Positions 8,933 through 18,845 of a DNA stretch of 64,000 nucleotides are shown one piece after another. The translations under genes and the position numbers were made by a program. Origin of the DNA: Bacteroidota bacterium (lineage in GTDB: Bacteria > Bacteroidota > Bacteroidia > Chitinophagales > Chitinophagaceae); NCBI GenBank assembly GCA_005798905.1, contig SYIK01000005.1, forward strand, positions 62,001-126,000, given 5' to 3'. A model generated the notes under the pieces. That model made no database searches. It was not told the DNA's origin and saw only the letters and a list, made by a program, of their open reading frames with translations. Every line of letters starts with the position of its first letter. Within the stretch, counting starts at the first letter, position 1.

Positions 8933-9682
8933 TTACCTTCCTGCTTCGTCGAGCAATTTGGTATTATTTTTCAAAATTTTTAAAACCAAATAAATAACTA
9001 CGGATAAAATCGTAGCCTGGTAAAGTGAATAATTATAATCAGTTTCTTGATTTATCCATTTACCTAAAAAATCAAAAAGAGAGAAAATTATAAATACGGC
9101 AACAAGTCCGTTTTTTTCTTTTTTCAAAACTTTCTTCCAACTAAATGTAAGATTTGACTTTGTAAAATTTTTACATTTTGGGGAAAATGCCGGTGTGCGA
9201 GATGCCCATTCCAAATACGTGGCTCCAAATTTTTTACGCAAAAATTGTTCTTCTGAAAACATGATGCGCTCGTAATAAACACAATAAAAAAAACAGAATG
9301 AAATAATAAACCAAAAATTTTCAGTCAACAAAGCCGGCCCTAACCACATAAAAAAATTACCCAAATAAAGTGGATGGCGAACAGTGGAATAAATGCCACT
9401 TGTATTTAAGGTTTCTGCAAGTTGACCTTCCACATTTCTACCCGATGTATTTTTTGGAGTATATCCAACTGTATAAATTCGAATCAATAAACCAAACATA
9501 CTAATTGACAAAAAAATCCATTGCAAAATAGCTTTATTAATATTTTCCAAAAATGAAAAAATGTTGAAAAAGTTTGGAAAAAGAAAAACAACTAACGCAA
9601 CAAATAAAATTACAATTGGTAAATAACCGCGGTATTTAAAAAGCCAATTCCCTTGATCTTCCATTTCTTCTTGTAATGCCAT
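8933..9682 (-). CDS. Isoprenylcysteine carboxyl methyltransferase-like membrane methyltransferase
   Basis: Integral membrane methyltransferase of the ICMT/PEMT type (249 aa) using S-adenosylmethionine. Hydrophobic segments lie near 20-40, 48-66, 120-140 and 205-235. The family signature is visible: GIYSTVRHPLYLGNFFMWLG (near residues 96-115) and, later, EEQFLRKKFGATYLEW. The substrate cannot be read from sequence; lipid or isoprenoid carboxyl groups are known for the family. It converges with the sugar-oxidation cassette with a 12-base gap and no hairpin terminator between them. Confidence 0.75.
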   Translation of the reverse strand: MALQEEMEDQGNWLFKYRGYLPIVILFVALVVFLFPNFFNIFSFLENINKAILQWIFLSISMFGLLIRIYTVGYTPKNTSGRNVEGQLAETLNTSGIYSTVRHPLYLGNFFMWLGPALLTENFWFIISFCFFYCVYYERIMFSEEQFLRKKFGATYLEWASRTPAFSPKCKNFTKSNLTFSWKKVLKKEKNGLVAVFIIFSLFDFLGKWINQETDYNYSLYQATILSVVIYLVLKILKNNTKLLDEAGR

Positions 9683-9761
9683 AATTACAATTTGTTAATT
9701 AAAAATAATTACAAAATTAATGGATTGCTGCTCTTGATAAATATAAACAGTAAAAGAAAAA

Positions 9762-11897
9762 TTAAATCAATTCTTCTTTTACTGTTTTCGCATGTTCATC
9801 AATGAGTTTTCTTTGAAGCTCAGATGGCACAGGTGCATATTCCAAAAAAGAAGTACGAAATTTTGCTCTTCCTTGCGTAATTGAACGCAAAGAGGAAGAA
9901 TATCCTTCCATTTCAGCCAATGGAACTCTGGCTATAATTTTTTGAAAATTGCCTTCAATATCTATTCCATCAACAATTGCTCGACGAGTTTGCAAATCTC
10001 CCATAACTGCTCCAGTAATATCTTCCGGACAAAGTGCTTCTACATGATTTATGGGTTCTAATAGCTGTGGATCGGCTTGTTGAAATGCTTGACGAAATGC
10101 TTGTAACCCAGCTATCTTAAAAGAAATATCATTACTGTCAACTGGGTGCATTTTGCCATCATAAACACATACTCGAATATCTCGAGCATAAGAACCAGTT
10201 AATGGCCCATTTGCCATTTTTTCCATTACACCTTTTAATATTGACGGTAAAAAACGAACATCAATTGCACCGCCAACAATGCAATTGTAAAAAACCAATT
10301 TTCCACCCCAATCCAACTCATGCATATTTCTACTGCGTACATTTAGACCTATAGGTTCAAGCATTCCATCTTGCCAGGGTTCTATTCGTAAAAATACTTC
10401 ACCAAATTGTCCCGAACCTCCACTTTGTTTTTTGTGGCGGTAATTTGACTCAGCCATTTTGCGAATCGTTTCTCGATAAGGAATTTTTGGTTTCTGAAAT
10501 CTAATTTCCAATTTATGGTTGTGTTCAATCTTCCATTTAGCAACTGCCAAGTGCATATCGCCTTGACAATGAATTAATGTTTGTTTCAATTCGGAAGAAA
10601 CTTCTACCAAAATTGTAGGATCTTCTTCCTTTAATTGATGTAGAGCTTGTGAGAGTTTTTCCTCCTCTCCTTTTTTTATAGCTTCGATAGCAACAGTCAT
10701 ATTTGGAGAGGGAAATTTAATGCGATGCAACTCGTAGTTTTTTCCTCGCTGATGCAAGGTATTATTGGTATGAGTGTTTTTTAATTTTAAAGTAGCTCCC
10801 ATATCGCCAGCAGACATTTCATTTGTTGCAGTTCGTTTATTTCCTTCTACTAAAAATAATTGAGTAAGTTTTTCTGTAACTCCGGTTGTTTCATTTTCCA
10901 ATTCCATACCACTTTTGATTGTTCCGGAAAAAATCTTGAAAAAAGATAATTCTCCAACATGCGGTTCGTTCACCGTTTTATAAATAAAAATACAAGCAGG
11001 TCCGGTTGCATCGCAATTAAGTTTTTCTCCTTTTTGGGTTATTTGTGGCGGCATTTCATTTGCACTTGGACAAACATTATCGATAAATCCCATGATCCTA
11101 CCACTACCCATATTTTTTTCTGCAGACAAACAAAAGAGTGGAAATAGGTCGTGATTGATCATTGCTCTTTTTAATCCATTTTTAATTTCATCTTCATCTA
11201 ATTCTCCTTTTTCGAAATATTTCTCCATCAAAGATTCATCGTTGCTGGCAACTGCTTCAATCAGTTCTTTGTGTAAATTTTCTGCTTTTATTTTTTCCGA
11301 TTCCGGAATGGGTAATTTTTCCGGTTTTCCGCCTTTGCTGTTGAATCGATACATTGTCATTCGTAAAACATCAACAATTGTATTAAAACCAGTACCAACT
11401 TGTAATGGGTATTGTATTACCGTTACTTTGTTTCCAAAATGCGATTTTGCTTCACGAAGAGTTTTTTCATAATCGGCAGATTCGTCATCTAATTTGTTGA
11501 CAACAAAAATCATGGGAGTTTTAAACTTTTCGGTGTATTCCCAAATTAAATCCGTTCCTACTTCTACTCCCATTATAGCATTCAAGAGCATTAGACCCGT
11601 ATCGGCAACACGCAATGCAGAAATTACTTCTCCAGAAAAATCATCATAGCCTGGTGTGTCTATAAGATTAATTTTATACCCTCTCCATTTAGCATGAAGT
11701 AGTTTGCTAAAAATAGAATTACCACGCTCTTGCTCCAGTTCATGGTAATCTCCTGTTGTGGTATTTTCTGCAATATTCCCTTTTCGAGAAAGAATTCCAG
11801 CTTCGAAAAGCATAGATTCTGCTAAAGATGTTTTACCTGAACCTGCATGCCCAAGCAAAACAATATTTTTCACATGTGAAGTATCAAATTCCGGCAT
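9762..11897 (-). CDS. Elongation factor G-like GTPase (EF-G2 type)
   Basis: Translation-factor GTPase of 711 aa with EF-G domain order. G1 is GHAGSGKT at 16-23, G3 is DTPGYDDF at 80-87, G4 is NKLD at 134-137. Domains II to V follow, with the GQFGEV-like GSGQFGEVFLRIEP in domain IV. The residue that is His in canonical EF-G (DTPGH) is Tyr84 here, as in actinobacterial EF-G2 paralogues (established knowledge), so this is probably not the main fusA product. It is not in a str operon: neighbours are a methyltransferase and a 126-aa helical protein, which starts the same unit 44 bases upstream. A role in translation under special conditions is inferred. Confidence 0.85.
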   Translation of the reverse strand: MPEFDTSHVKNIVLLGHAGSGKTSLAESMLFEAGILSRKGNIAENTTTGDYHELEQERGNSIFSKLLHAKWRGYKINLIDTPGYDDFSGEVISALRVADTGLMLLNAIMGVEVGTDLIWEYTEKFKTPMIFVVNKLDDESADYEKTLREAKSHFGNKVTVIQYPLQVGTGFNTIVDVLRMTMYRFNSKGGKPEKLPIPESEKIKAENLHKELIEAVASNDESLMEKYFEKGELDEDEIKNGLKRAMINHDLFPLFCLSAEKNMGSGRIMGFIDNVCPSANEMPPQITQKGEKLNCDATGPACIFIYKTVNEPHVGELSFFKIFSGTIKSGMELENETTGVTEKLTQLFLVEGNKRTATNEMSAGDMGATLKLKNTHTNNTLHQRGKNYELHRIKFPSPNMTVAIEAIKKGEEEKLSQALHQLKEEDPTILVEVSSELKQTLIHCQGDMHLAVAKWKIEHNHKLEIRFQKPKIPYRETIRKMAESNYRHKKQSGGSGQFGEVFLRIEPWQDGMLEPIGLNVRSRNMHELDWGGKLVFYNCIVGGAIDVRFLPSILKGVMEKMANGPLTGSYARDIRVCVYDGKMHPVDSNDISFKIAGLQAFRQAFQQADPQLLEPINHVEALCPEDITGAVMGDLQTRRAIVDGIDIEGNFQKIIARVPLAEMEGYSSSLRSITQGRAKFRTSFLEYAPVPSELQRKLIDEHAKTVKEELI

Positions 11898-11941
11898 AAA
11901 AAATTATTACAGAATAATAGAAATTGAATCAATAACTACTT

Positions 11942-12322
11942 TTAAGAAGTAGCCGAAAGAAAATTAGAAAAGGCTTCTTTTAATTTTAAAAGCGTTTCAT
12001 TTAACATTTGATATTGTGCTAATAAATGCTCGTGTGCGATTAAAGTTTCATCTTGCAAATCACCGTTATTGGCAGAATGCTCAAAGCTTACTCTTCTCTC
12101 ATGGGCTTTGATTGCCTGTTTCAAGTCGTGAACATTAATCAATTGAATAAGAAATTGATTTTGAAAATGCTCGACATCTTTCAATTGATTTCGCGATAAA
12201 TTGTTTCCAGCAACATGTAGAAGTTGTTGTTTAGAAGAGTTAATACCATCACGATGACTACGTAATGAATGCCTCCATGAACCGCAATCCATGGTAAGCT
12301 GTGAAAAATCTGTCTGAATCAT
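11942..12322 (-). CDS. Helical hypothetical protein (126 aa)
   Basis: No family recognised. The composition is almost wholly helical, with long amphipathic stretches, many Gln/His/Leu, and no signal peptide or membrane segment, which suggests a small cytosolic coiled-coil or four-helix protein. It sits 44 bases upstream of the EF-G2-like gene on the same strand, so co-transcription is likely, and divergently from dnaG with a 199-base AT-rich gap. That gap contains long A/T runs but no promoter with both elements. Codon use resembles neighbours, so I accept it as a real gene. Confidence 0.65.
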   Translation of the reverse strand: MIQTDFSQLTMDCGSWRHSLRSHRDGINSSKQQLLHVAGNNLSRNQLKDVEHFQNQFLIQLINVHDLKQAIKAHERRVSFEHSANNGDLQDETLIAHEHLLAQYQMLNETLLKLKEAFSNFLSATS

Positions 12323-12521
12323 TGGATTTTAATTTATAGTGAAGAATAAAAAATCTAATCTCGATTCGAAGTGGATTGTTACACTAAATCTACTCTTTTT
12401 TTTTTATAAAATACAAATAATCCAAATTTTTATAAAAAAAATCAAAAAGGATCTTGTTCTGAACTAAATCAGATACATTAATTTTACGACTTTCGTATTA
12501 AAATCCAACAGCAAACAGATT

Positions 12522-14552
12522 TTGATTACTCCACAATCCATACAACAAATACATGACCGACTTGATATTGTAGATATCATTGGTGGGTTTATAAAGCTAA
12601 AAAAACGAGGTGCTAATTATTTGGGACTCTGCCCTTTCCACAACGAAAGAACTCCTTCTTTTACCGTTTCACCTTCTAAAGAAATTTACAAATGCTTTGG
12701 ATGCGGTAAAAGCGGAAATACCATCAGTTTTTTGATGGAACATGAAAAATATAGTTACCCCGAAACCTTAAAGTGGTTGGCAAATAAATACGGAATTGAA
12801 ATTGATGAAATTCAACAATCAGATGAACAACGCCAACAACAACAAGTTGCTGACAGTCTTTTTATCTTGAATAGTTTTGCACAGCAGTTTTTTTCCTCAA
12901 CTTTATTTGAAACCGAAGATGGAAAAAATATTGGATTAAGCTATTTAAAAGATCGTGGGTTTCGAGAAGATATTATTAAAAAATTCCAACTTGGGTTTTC
13001 ACCCATTCAGCGCGACGGATTTGTTTCGGAAGCGCTTCGTAAACAATACAGTTCGGATATTTTGGTAAAAAGTGGATTAGTCATAGCTAAAGGAAATGAA
13101 TTTCAAGACAATTACCGAGAGAGAATAATTTTTCCCATACACAATCACAGTGGGAAAGTACTTGGTTTTGGAGCACGTCTTTTAAAACAAAACGATAAAG
13201 CACCGAAGTACATCAATACTTCTGAAAATGAAATTTATGTAAAAGGAAAAATTTTATACGGCAGTTATTTTGCTCGACATGCAATTGACAAAGCAAGTGA
13301 ATGTTTGCTTGTAGAAGGTTATACAGATGTTATTTCCTTGCACCAAGCAGGTATAGAAAATGTAGTTGCTTCTGGTGGTACGGCACTTACGATTGAACAA
13401 CTTCGATTGATAAAAAAACACTCCAACAATCTTACCATTATTTATGATGGAGATGCGGCCGGTATAAAAGCAGCAATGCGTGGTTTGGATCTTGCATTGG
13501 AAGAAGGGTTGAATGTAAAACTTGTACTCATTCCGGATAATGAAGATCCGGATAGTTATTGTAATAAAATTGGCGCAACAAATTTTAGTTCATTTATTCA
13601 AAAAAATAAAAAAGATGTTGTTCTATTTCAATTAGAAGTTGCATTAAAAGAAGCAGGTAGTGATAGTGCGAAAAAAGCAGAAGTTGTAAACCGTGTTGCA
13701 GAAACAATTTCGAAGGTTAATAAAATTGAAGATTTTACAAAGCAGCAAGATTACATAAAACAATGTGCTGAGTTGTTGAAAATTGATGAAGCTGGTTTAC
13801 ATATTTTGGTTAATAAATTTATTCGAAATCGAATTTCGTTTCAAGAAAAATCAATTCCTTTTGACGAAGCAAAACACCACGAAGAAAATGCACAAAAAGC
13901 CGCTTCTAATAATTATGATGAAGCAACTTTTAGTTTACTTTTTAAAGATGAACTACAAGAAAGAGAATTTGCCAGAGTATTAATTGAACATGGTACTAAA
14001 ATTTGGAAAACCGATACAATCGCAGATTACATGTTAGATGAAGTTTCAGATGAAACTCTTTTTGATAATAAAAAAATATTAAAATTTGTTTTAACCTACA
14101 AAGCTATCTTACAACAAGGTCGAGAATCTATTACAAAAAATACATTCCTATATCATATCGATACCGAATTAAGTGCCTTAGCTGTTTCATTAATAAATTC
14201 CCCTTATGACGAAAGTGAACACTGGAAAAAAACGTTCAGTAAAAATACAGGCTACCAACAAAAAATATTTGAAAAAGAATACGAAGAGTTTGTAAAATTA
14301 ATCGGCGATGGACAAGAAGAAAACTTGATGAGTTATTTAAAATTAGGCGAGGATAATACAAAAAATGAAGTAGAGTCAGCTGTTATTTTTTTTAAACTTA
14401 GAAAAATAAAAAAAATGTTGCTCGAAAATCATCAAGATTTAGAAAAAGAACATTCGGAATTAGAAATTTCAGATCTTTTGAAAATACATCTACATTTAAA
14501 AAAGATGGAAATGGAAATTTCTGCAAAACAGGGAAGCGTAATTATCCGTTAG
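12522..14552 (+). CDS. dnaG: DNA primase
   Basis: Makes RNA primers for replication. At 676 aa it has the expected domain order: an N-terminal CHC2 zinc finger with Cys37, His40, Cys58 and Cys61 (LCPFH ... CFGCG), the catalytic core, and the Toprim domain with the acidic motifs LLVEGYTDV and YDGDAAG. A helicase-binding C-terminal helical region follows from about 450. The start is a TTG at 12522. It gives the usual N-terminus (MITPQSIQQIHDRLDIVDII), and no upstream ATG is in frame. It is followed by a convergent small gene 9 bases downstream. Confidence 0.96.
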   Translation: MITPQSIQQIHDRLDIVDIIGGFIKLKKRGANYLGLCPFHNERTPSFTVSPSKEIYKCFGCGKSGNTISFLMEHEKYSYPETLKWLANKYGIEIDEIQQSDEQRQQQQVADSLFILNSFAQQFFSSTLFETEDGKNIGLSYLKDRGFREDIIKKFQLGFSPIQRDGFVSEALRKQYSSDILVKSGLVIAKGNEFQDNYRERIIFPIHNHSGKVLGFGARLLKQNDKAPKYINTSENEIYVKGKILYGSYFARHAIDKASECLLVEGYTDVISLHQAGIENVVASGGTALTIEQLRLIKKHSNNLTIIYDGDAAGIKAAMRGLDLALEEGLNVKLVLIPDNEDPDSYCNKIGATNFSSFIQKNKKDVVLFQLEVALKEAGSDSAKKAEVVNRVAETISKVNKIEDFTKQQDYIKQCAELLKIDEAGLHILVNKFIRNRISFQEKSIPFDEAKHHEENAQKAASNNYDEATFSLLFKDELQEREFARVLIEHGTKIWKTDTIADYMLDEVSDETLFDNKKILKFVLTYKAILQQGRESITKNTFLYHIDTELSALAVSLINSPYDESEHWKKTFSKNTGYQQKIFEKEYEEFVKLIGDGQEENLMSYLKLGEDNTKNEVESAVIFFKLRKIKKMLLENHQDLEKEHSELEISDLLKIHLHLKKMEMEISAKQGSVIIR

Positions 14553-14561
14553 AAATAATTA

Positions 14562-15005
14562 TTAAATCGTTGTTATAACAACTTCTTTACGTATTTTTTT
14601 TTCGCTAATTGGAATTACTAAAGGAGCTTTTTCATACAAAGTTGCAACCCAAATATGATCTAAGGCAACTTGTTCCAAGTTTTCAAACCCTTCTGCAAAT
14701 AGATTATCCCAGCTACCTATCTTATTAAGATCTGTAGCAATTTTTGAGGTGTTTTTAGGAGATGCTATCCAAAATTTAGATTTCACATTCAAAGAAGGAA
14801 TTACTTCTTTTAAAATACTGTTCAATTGATTTTCATTCACTACAAAAATTAATGCAAAATCAATTTTACGTGATTTCAACAAAGGCGTAACATTTTTTGC
14901 AAAAGAAAGTTTACTGAACTGCTTTTCGACAGAAGAAGGTAATCCTTGAATTAGTAAGTTTTTTTCGTCGGATAATTTCAACTTTTCACAAATTGTAAGT
15001 GCCAT
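14562..15005 (-). CDS. DUF3052-like small protein (147 aa)
   Basis: Small cytosolic protein. The pattern ALIFVVNENQLNSILKEVI ... KFWIASPKNTSKIATDL ... DHIWVATLY resembles the DUF3052 pattern (hydrophobic strand, then W-x-x-x-P-K, then a terminal W-S/V-A segment). Function is unknown for the family. It lies 40 bases downstream of plsY on the same strand and converges with dnaG. A 14-base palindrome GTTGTTATAACAAC (14569-14582) overlaps its last codons but lacks a T-run. The family assignment is from memory and moderate. Confidence 0.6.
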   Translation of the reverse strand: MALTICEKLKLSDEKNLLIQGLPSSVEKQFSKLSFAKNVTPLLKSRKIDFALIFVVNENQLNSILKEVIPSLNVKSKFWIASPKNTSKIATDLNKIGSWDNLFAEGFENLEQVALDHIWVATLYEKAPLVIPISEKKIRKEVVITTI

Positions 15006-15045
15006 AAATTTTCAATTTCAAATAAAAAAATTATAAACCTAAATT

Positions 15046-15693
15046 TCAATCATCTGCTTGGCTTTTGCGACTTTTTCTTTTAGGAATTAAAACTTTGCTT
15101 TCACTTCCTTTTAATATTCGACCAATATTTTTTTGGTGAGTCAAGATTACCATTAAGCCAACTACTATAGCAAAAATTCGATATAACGTTTCTGGTTCGT
15201 TAAAAATAAAAAGGATAAATACGGGGAAAGCAATACTTGCAAAGATTGAACTTAAAGATACAAACCTTGTGAAATAAAGTGCTAATAAAAATACTCCAAC
15301 ACAACAAAGTGCAACGACCGGTTGTATTCCAAGAGCCATCCCAAAAACAGTTGCTACTCCTTTTCCTCCTCTAAAATCGGCCCAAAGTGGAAAAATATGA
15401 CCTAAAACAGCAGTAAGCCCTAATCCTATTTGAAGATTTGTCATCTGTGTTTCATGATTTAAATAAAAAGGAAGTAAATAAACTAACTTAACAGCTACAA
15501 CTCCTTTAAAGGAATCTACAGCCATTACGAAACTTCCCCAAAATGAACCAAGTAATCGGAATGTATTTGTAGCTCCAGCATTACCACTTCCATAATCACG
15601 AATATCAAATCCAAAAAAATACTTACTTACCCAAACAGATGTTGGAATACTACCAAATAAATAAGCAAGTACAATCAATAGAAGTTCACTCAT
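15046..15693 (-). CDS. plsY: Glycerol-3-phosphate acyltransferase PlsY
   Basis: Membrane acyltransferase that transfers acyl from acyl-phosphate to glycerol-3-phosphate, the first step of phospholipid synthesis. The PlsY motifs are all present: GSIPTSVWVSK near residue 15, GSGNAGATNTFR near 37, and GGKGVATVFG near 110, within about five to six membrane segments. I choose the ATG at 15693 (MSELLLIV, 215 aa) over an in-frame TTG at 15702, because the membrane segment then starts at the normal place. The C-terminal tail is basic (KRKSRKSQ). The stop is TGA. Confidence 0.95.
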   Translation of the reverse strand: MSELLLIVLAYLFGSIPTSVWVSKYFFGFDIRDYGSGNAGATNTFRLLGSFWGSFVMAVDSFKGVVAVKLVYLLPFYLNHETQMTNLQIGLGLTAVLGHIFPLWADFRGGKGVATVFGMALGIQPVVALCCVGVFLLALYFTRFVSLSSIFASIAFPVFILFIFNEPETLYRIFAIVVGLMVILTHQKNIGRILKGSESKVLIPKRKSRKSQADD

Positions 15694-15717
15694 TCTAAAC
15701 AAAAAGATTTAGAGGTG

Positions 15718-15744
15718 CAAAGGTAATCAAGAATATTAAAACAA
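15718..15744 (-). promoter_or_regulatory. Candidate promoter of plsY
   Basis: TACCTTTG (complement of 15718-15725) matches the Bacteroidota -7 element TAnnTTTG, with a TTG 16 bases upstream (15742-15744). The spacing is one base shorter than usual, so this is tentative. Confidence 0.4.
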
Positions 15745-15749
15745 TAACA

Positions 15750-16592
15750 TTAATTTAATTTACAATTTGTAACAATATGACTTTCAATAACTAAACAAAT
15801 CCAATTTAATTTTTTTAAAGATTTTGTTACAACAAAATTAAATTTTAATAGAGATTGAGTTAGCTCCATTTCATCCGATTCCAATAATCCACTCATTAAA
15901 ATAATTCCTTTCTCATTCAGTTGAGAAGTTAATAAGTGTATATTTTCAAGAATTACATTCTTATTTATGTTGGCTAAAATTATATCAAATTTCTGATCGC
16001 TTTTTGGCGTATATTTTTTTTCAATTGATATTTTAGAACAACAATTCGACTGGACATTTTCTATTGAATTTTCAATGCAGCATTCATCATTATCAATTGC
16101 AAGAATTTCTTTTGCGCCTAACTTTTCTGCGAGTATTGCAAGAATTCCGGTGCCTGTTCCAAAATCTAACACTGATTTATTTTCAAAATCAATCTCTTTC
16201 ATCTGTTGCAACATCATATAAGTTGTCGCATGATGCCCAGTTCCAAAACTCATTTTTGGTGTGATTATTATTTCGTGAACTACATTTTGAGACGGTTCAT
16301 GAAAATTAGCTCTAATTTCAAGAAAATCAGCAATTCGAATTGGATGAAAGCTGCTCTCCCATTGTTTATTCCAGTTTATATTTTCAATTTCCTCAATTAG
16401 ATATTTAACTTTAAATTGATTTACAATACCAACTAATTCATTTTCATTAAATACAGATTTTTGGATGAAAGCTTTTAAATCAGAATTATCTTCTTCAAAC
16501 CCATTGAATCCAATATTTGCTAAAAGTGCAATTAAAATTTCTCTTGTTTCAACAGAAAGATTTGGAAATGTTATTTGAATTGAATTCTCCAT
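15750..16592 (-). CDS. prmA: Ribosomal protein L11 methyltransferase
   Basis: SAM-dependent methyltransferase that methylates ribosomal protein L11. The N-terminal substrate-recognition domain (residues 1 to about 105) is followed by the methyltransferase fold with motif I LDFGTGTGILAILAEKLGA near 145 and the catalytic-pocket motif ILANINKNVI near 205. MSFGTGHHATTYM precedes motif I, as in PrmA. At 280 aa the length is normal. It lies downstream of pnp, from which it is separated by a strong terminator, and upstream of plsY. Confidence 0.93.
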   Translation of the reverse strand: MENSIQITFPNLSVETREILIALLANIGFNGFEEDNSDLKAFIQKSVFNENELVGIVNQFKVKYLIEEIENINWNKQWESSFHPIRIADFLEIRANFHEPSQNVVHEIIITPKMSFGTGHHATTYMMLQQMKEIDFENKSVLDFGTGTGILAILAEKLGAKEILAIDNDECCIENSIENVQSNCCSKISIEKKYTPKSDQKFDIILANINKNVILENIHLLTSQLNEKGIILMSGLLESDEMELTQSLLKFNFVVTKSLKKLNWICLVIESHIVTNCKLN

Positions 16593-16594
16593 TT

Positions 16595-16629
16595 TAATAA
16601 AAGAAACGCCCTGAAAATATCAGGGCGTT
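16595..16629 (-). terminator. Rho-independent terminator of pnp
   Basis: On the minus strand a 9-bp GC-rich stem (AACGCCCTG / CAGGGCGTT; 16605-16613 and 16621-16629) with a 7-base loop is followed by a T-rich run. It starts 5 bases after the pnp stop. Confidence 0.9.
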
Positions 16630-16633
16630 GTTA

Positions 16634-18796
16634 TTAATTTTCACTTGTTCCATCAGTTCTTTCAGGCCTTGGAATTAATGCTTTTCTTGAAAGTTTAAAT
16701 TTCCCAGATTTTGGATCTGTTCCAATCAATTTCACTTTTACTTTATCTCCTTCATTTAAAATTCCTTCTAAAGTTTCAAGCCTTTTCCAACTTACTTCAC
16801 TGATATGAACTAAACCTTGTTTGCCTGGTAGAAATTCTACGAAAGCACCAAAAGGCATTATTGATTTTACGGTAGATTCGTAAACATCACCAACAACCGG
16901 TACGGCTACAATTCCTTTAATCCAAGCTTCTGCTTTTTGTACACCTTCTTTATTTACACCAAACACGCTCACTTCGCCCATATTGTTAGCTTCTTCGATG
17001 TTGATAGTTGTTCCGGTAACACGTTGCATTTCTTGAATTACTTTTCCACCAGGTCCGATAATAGCACCAATGAATTCACGATCAATGTATAATTTAAGCA
17101 TTCGCGGCGCATGCGATTTCACCTCATTATTTGCTTGTGGAATGCAATTATACATTGCATCTAAAATATGTAAACGACCCCGACGAGCTTGTGCCAATGC
17201 TTGTTCCATCACTTCCATTTTCAATCCGTCAACTTTAATATCCATTTGAACACCACAAATTCCATCTCTTGTTCCGGTAACTTTAAAATCCATATCCCCC
17301 AAATGATCCTCATCTCCAAGGATATCGGTAAGAATGGCGTATTTATCTCCTTTAGAAATCAATCCCATTGCTACGCCTGAAACGTGTTTTGGAACAGGAA
17401 TTCCTGCATCCATCAATGCCAAAGACCCAGCACAAACAGTTGCCATTGATGAAGAACCATTTGATTCTAAAATATCACTAACCACCCTTACTGTGTAAGG
17501 GAAATCTCCTTTTGGCATCATTTGTTTTAAAGAACGCATTGCTAAGTTTCCGTGACCAATTTCGCGGCGACTTTGGCCTCGCATCATTTTTACTTCACCA
17601 GTAGAAAATGGAGGAAAATTATAATGTAAATAAAACTTTGAATCAACAGATTTTGCTGCGCTCTCAACCAATAAATCATCTAATTTAGTTCCCAAAGTAA
17701 CTGTTGTAAGCGATTGAGTTTCACCTCTTGTAAATAAAGATGACCCATGAGGAGAAGGTAATACATCAACCTCCATGTCCAACGGACGAACTGTTTCTAA
17801 TTCTCTTCCATCTAATCTTACTTTTTCATCCAAAATCATATCACGAACTACATAATATTGAAGATCACTATAATAAGTACTCATGAATTTCTTGGTAGTA
17901 TCAGGCAAATTTTCACCCTCAGCCAAATTCAAATCTTTCTTTAAATACTCAGTAAGTTCTGTTTTTATCGCATCAAATTTTTCGCTTCTAACGTGTTTTG
18001 CAAATTTTCCTTTTGCTACTTCGTAAACTTTTTGTTTTGCAAAAGCATCCACTTTTGCACGAAGTGCATCATCTTGAACTATTTTTTTATACTCTCTTTT
18101 ACCGGCAACACCCACAGAAGCACGTAATTCTTCCTGTGCTTTTATTTGAATTCGAATTGCATCGTGTGCAATTTTCAATGCTTCAACTAAATCTGCTTCG
18201 CTACATTCATTTGCTTCACCTTCCACCATCATTAGGTTTTTTTCGGTTGCAGCAATTATAAAACTCAAATCAGCTTTTTCAATTTCTGAACGAGTTGGAT
18301 TGACAATAAACTTTCCGTCAACTCTTGAAACTCTTACTTCAGAAATAATTTCATTAATAGGAATATCAGAAACAGCAATTGCTGCAGATGCGGCTAAACA
18401 AGCCATTGCATCGGGCATAATTTCTGCATCGCTTGAAATAAGACTAATTAAAACTTGCACTTCACATAAATAATCTTCCGGAAATAATGGACGAAGTGCG
18501 CGGTCAATTAATCGACTTGTCAAAACTTCATAATCATTCAATCTAGCTTCTCTTTTAAAAAAAGAGCCCGGTATACGACCAGCTGCTGAAAATTTTTCTT
18601 GATAATCTACAGTTAATGGAAAGAAACCCTGTCCTTCTTTTGCTTCTTTATTTGCAACTACAGTTGCAAGCAGCATACAGTTCCCCATTGAAACAGTAAC
18701 TGCTCCATGAGCTTGACGCGCTAAGCGTCCAGTTTCAATTGTGACCATTCGGCCATCTCCAATATCAAATATTTTACGAATTGGTTGTTGTAACAT
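16634..18796 (-). CDS. pnp: Polyribonucleotide nucleotidyltransferase (PNPase)
   Basis: Phosphorolytic 3'-5' exoribonuclease acting in mRNA turnover. At 720 aa it has the full order: first RNase PH core (FFKREARLNDYEVLTSRLID), alpha-helical linker, second RNase PH core with MRGQSRREIGHGNLA and the catalytic-region ILGDEDHLGDMDFK, then a KH domain (IGAIIGPGGKVIQEMQ) and an S1 domain (YESTVKSIMPFGAFVEF). It follows rpsO on the same strand. That order is ancient and widely conserved. The 144-base rpsO-pnp gap holds a terminator and a second hairpin. Confidence 0.97.
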   Translation of the reverse strand: MLQQPIRKIFDIGDGRMVTIETGRLARQAHGAVTVSMGNCMLLATVVANKEAKEGQGFFPLTVDYQEKFSAAGRIPGSFFKREARLNDYEVLTSRLIDRALRPLFPEDYLCEVQVLISLISSDAEIMPDAMACLAASAAIAVSDIPINEIISEVRVSRVDGKFIVNPTRSEIEKADLSFIIAATEKNLMMVEGEANECSEADLVEALKIAHDAIRIQIKAQEELRASVGVAGKREYKKIVQDDALRAKVDAFAKQKVYEVAKGKFAKHVRSEKFDAIKTELTEYLKKDLNLAEGENLPDTTKKFMSTYYSDLQYYVVRDMILDEKVRLDGRELETVRPLDMEVDVLPSPHGSSLFTRGETQSLTTVTLGTKLDDLLVESAAKSVDSKFYLHYNFPPFSTGEVKMMRGQSRREIGHGNLAMRSLKQMMPKGDFPYTVRVVSDILESNGSSSMATVCAGSLALMDAGIPVPKHVSGVAMGLISKGDKYAILTDILGDEDHLGDMDFKVTGTRDGICGVQMDIKVDGLKMEVMEQALAQARRGRLHILDAMYNCIPQANNEVKSHAPRMLKLYIDREFIGAIIGPGGKVIQEMQRVTGTTINIEEANNMGEVSVFGVNKEGVQKAEAWIKGIVAVPVVGDVYESTVKSIMPFGAFVEFLPGKQGLVHISEVSWKRLETLEGILNEGDKVKVKLIGTDPKSGKFKLSRKALIPRPERTDGTSEN

Positions 18797-18845
18797 TTTT
18801 TAAATTTTGTTATTATTAATTAGATTCTGAAAATTTATAATCCAA

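Noticed and set aside
14569-14582. Palindrome GTTGTTATAACAAC between dnaG and the 147-aa gene as a terminator
   Set aside because: No loop of useful size and no T-run; it overlaps coding sequence.
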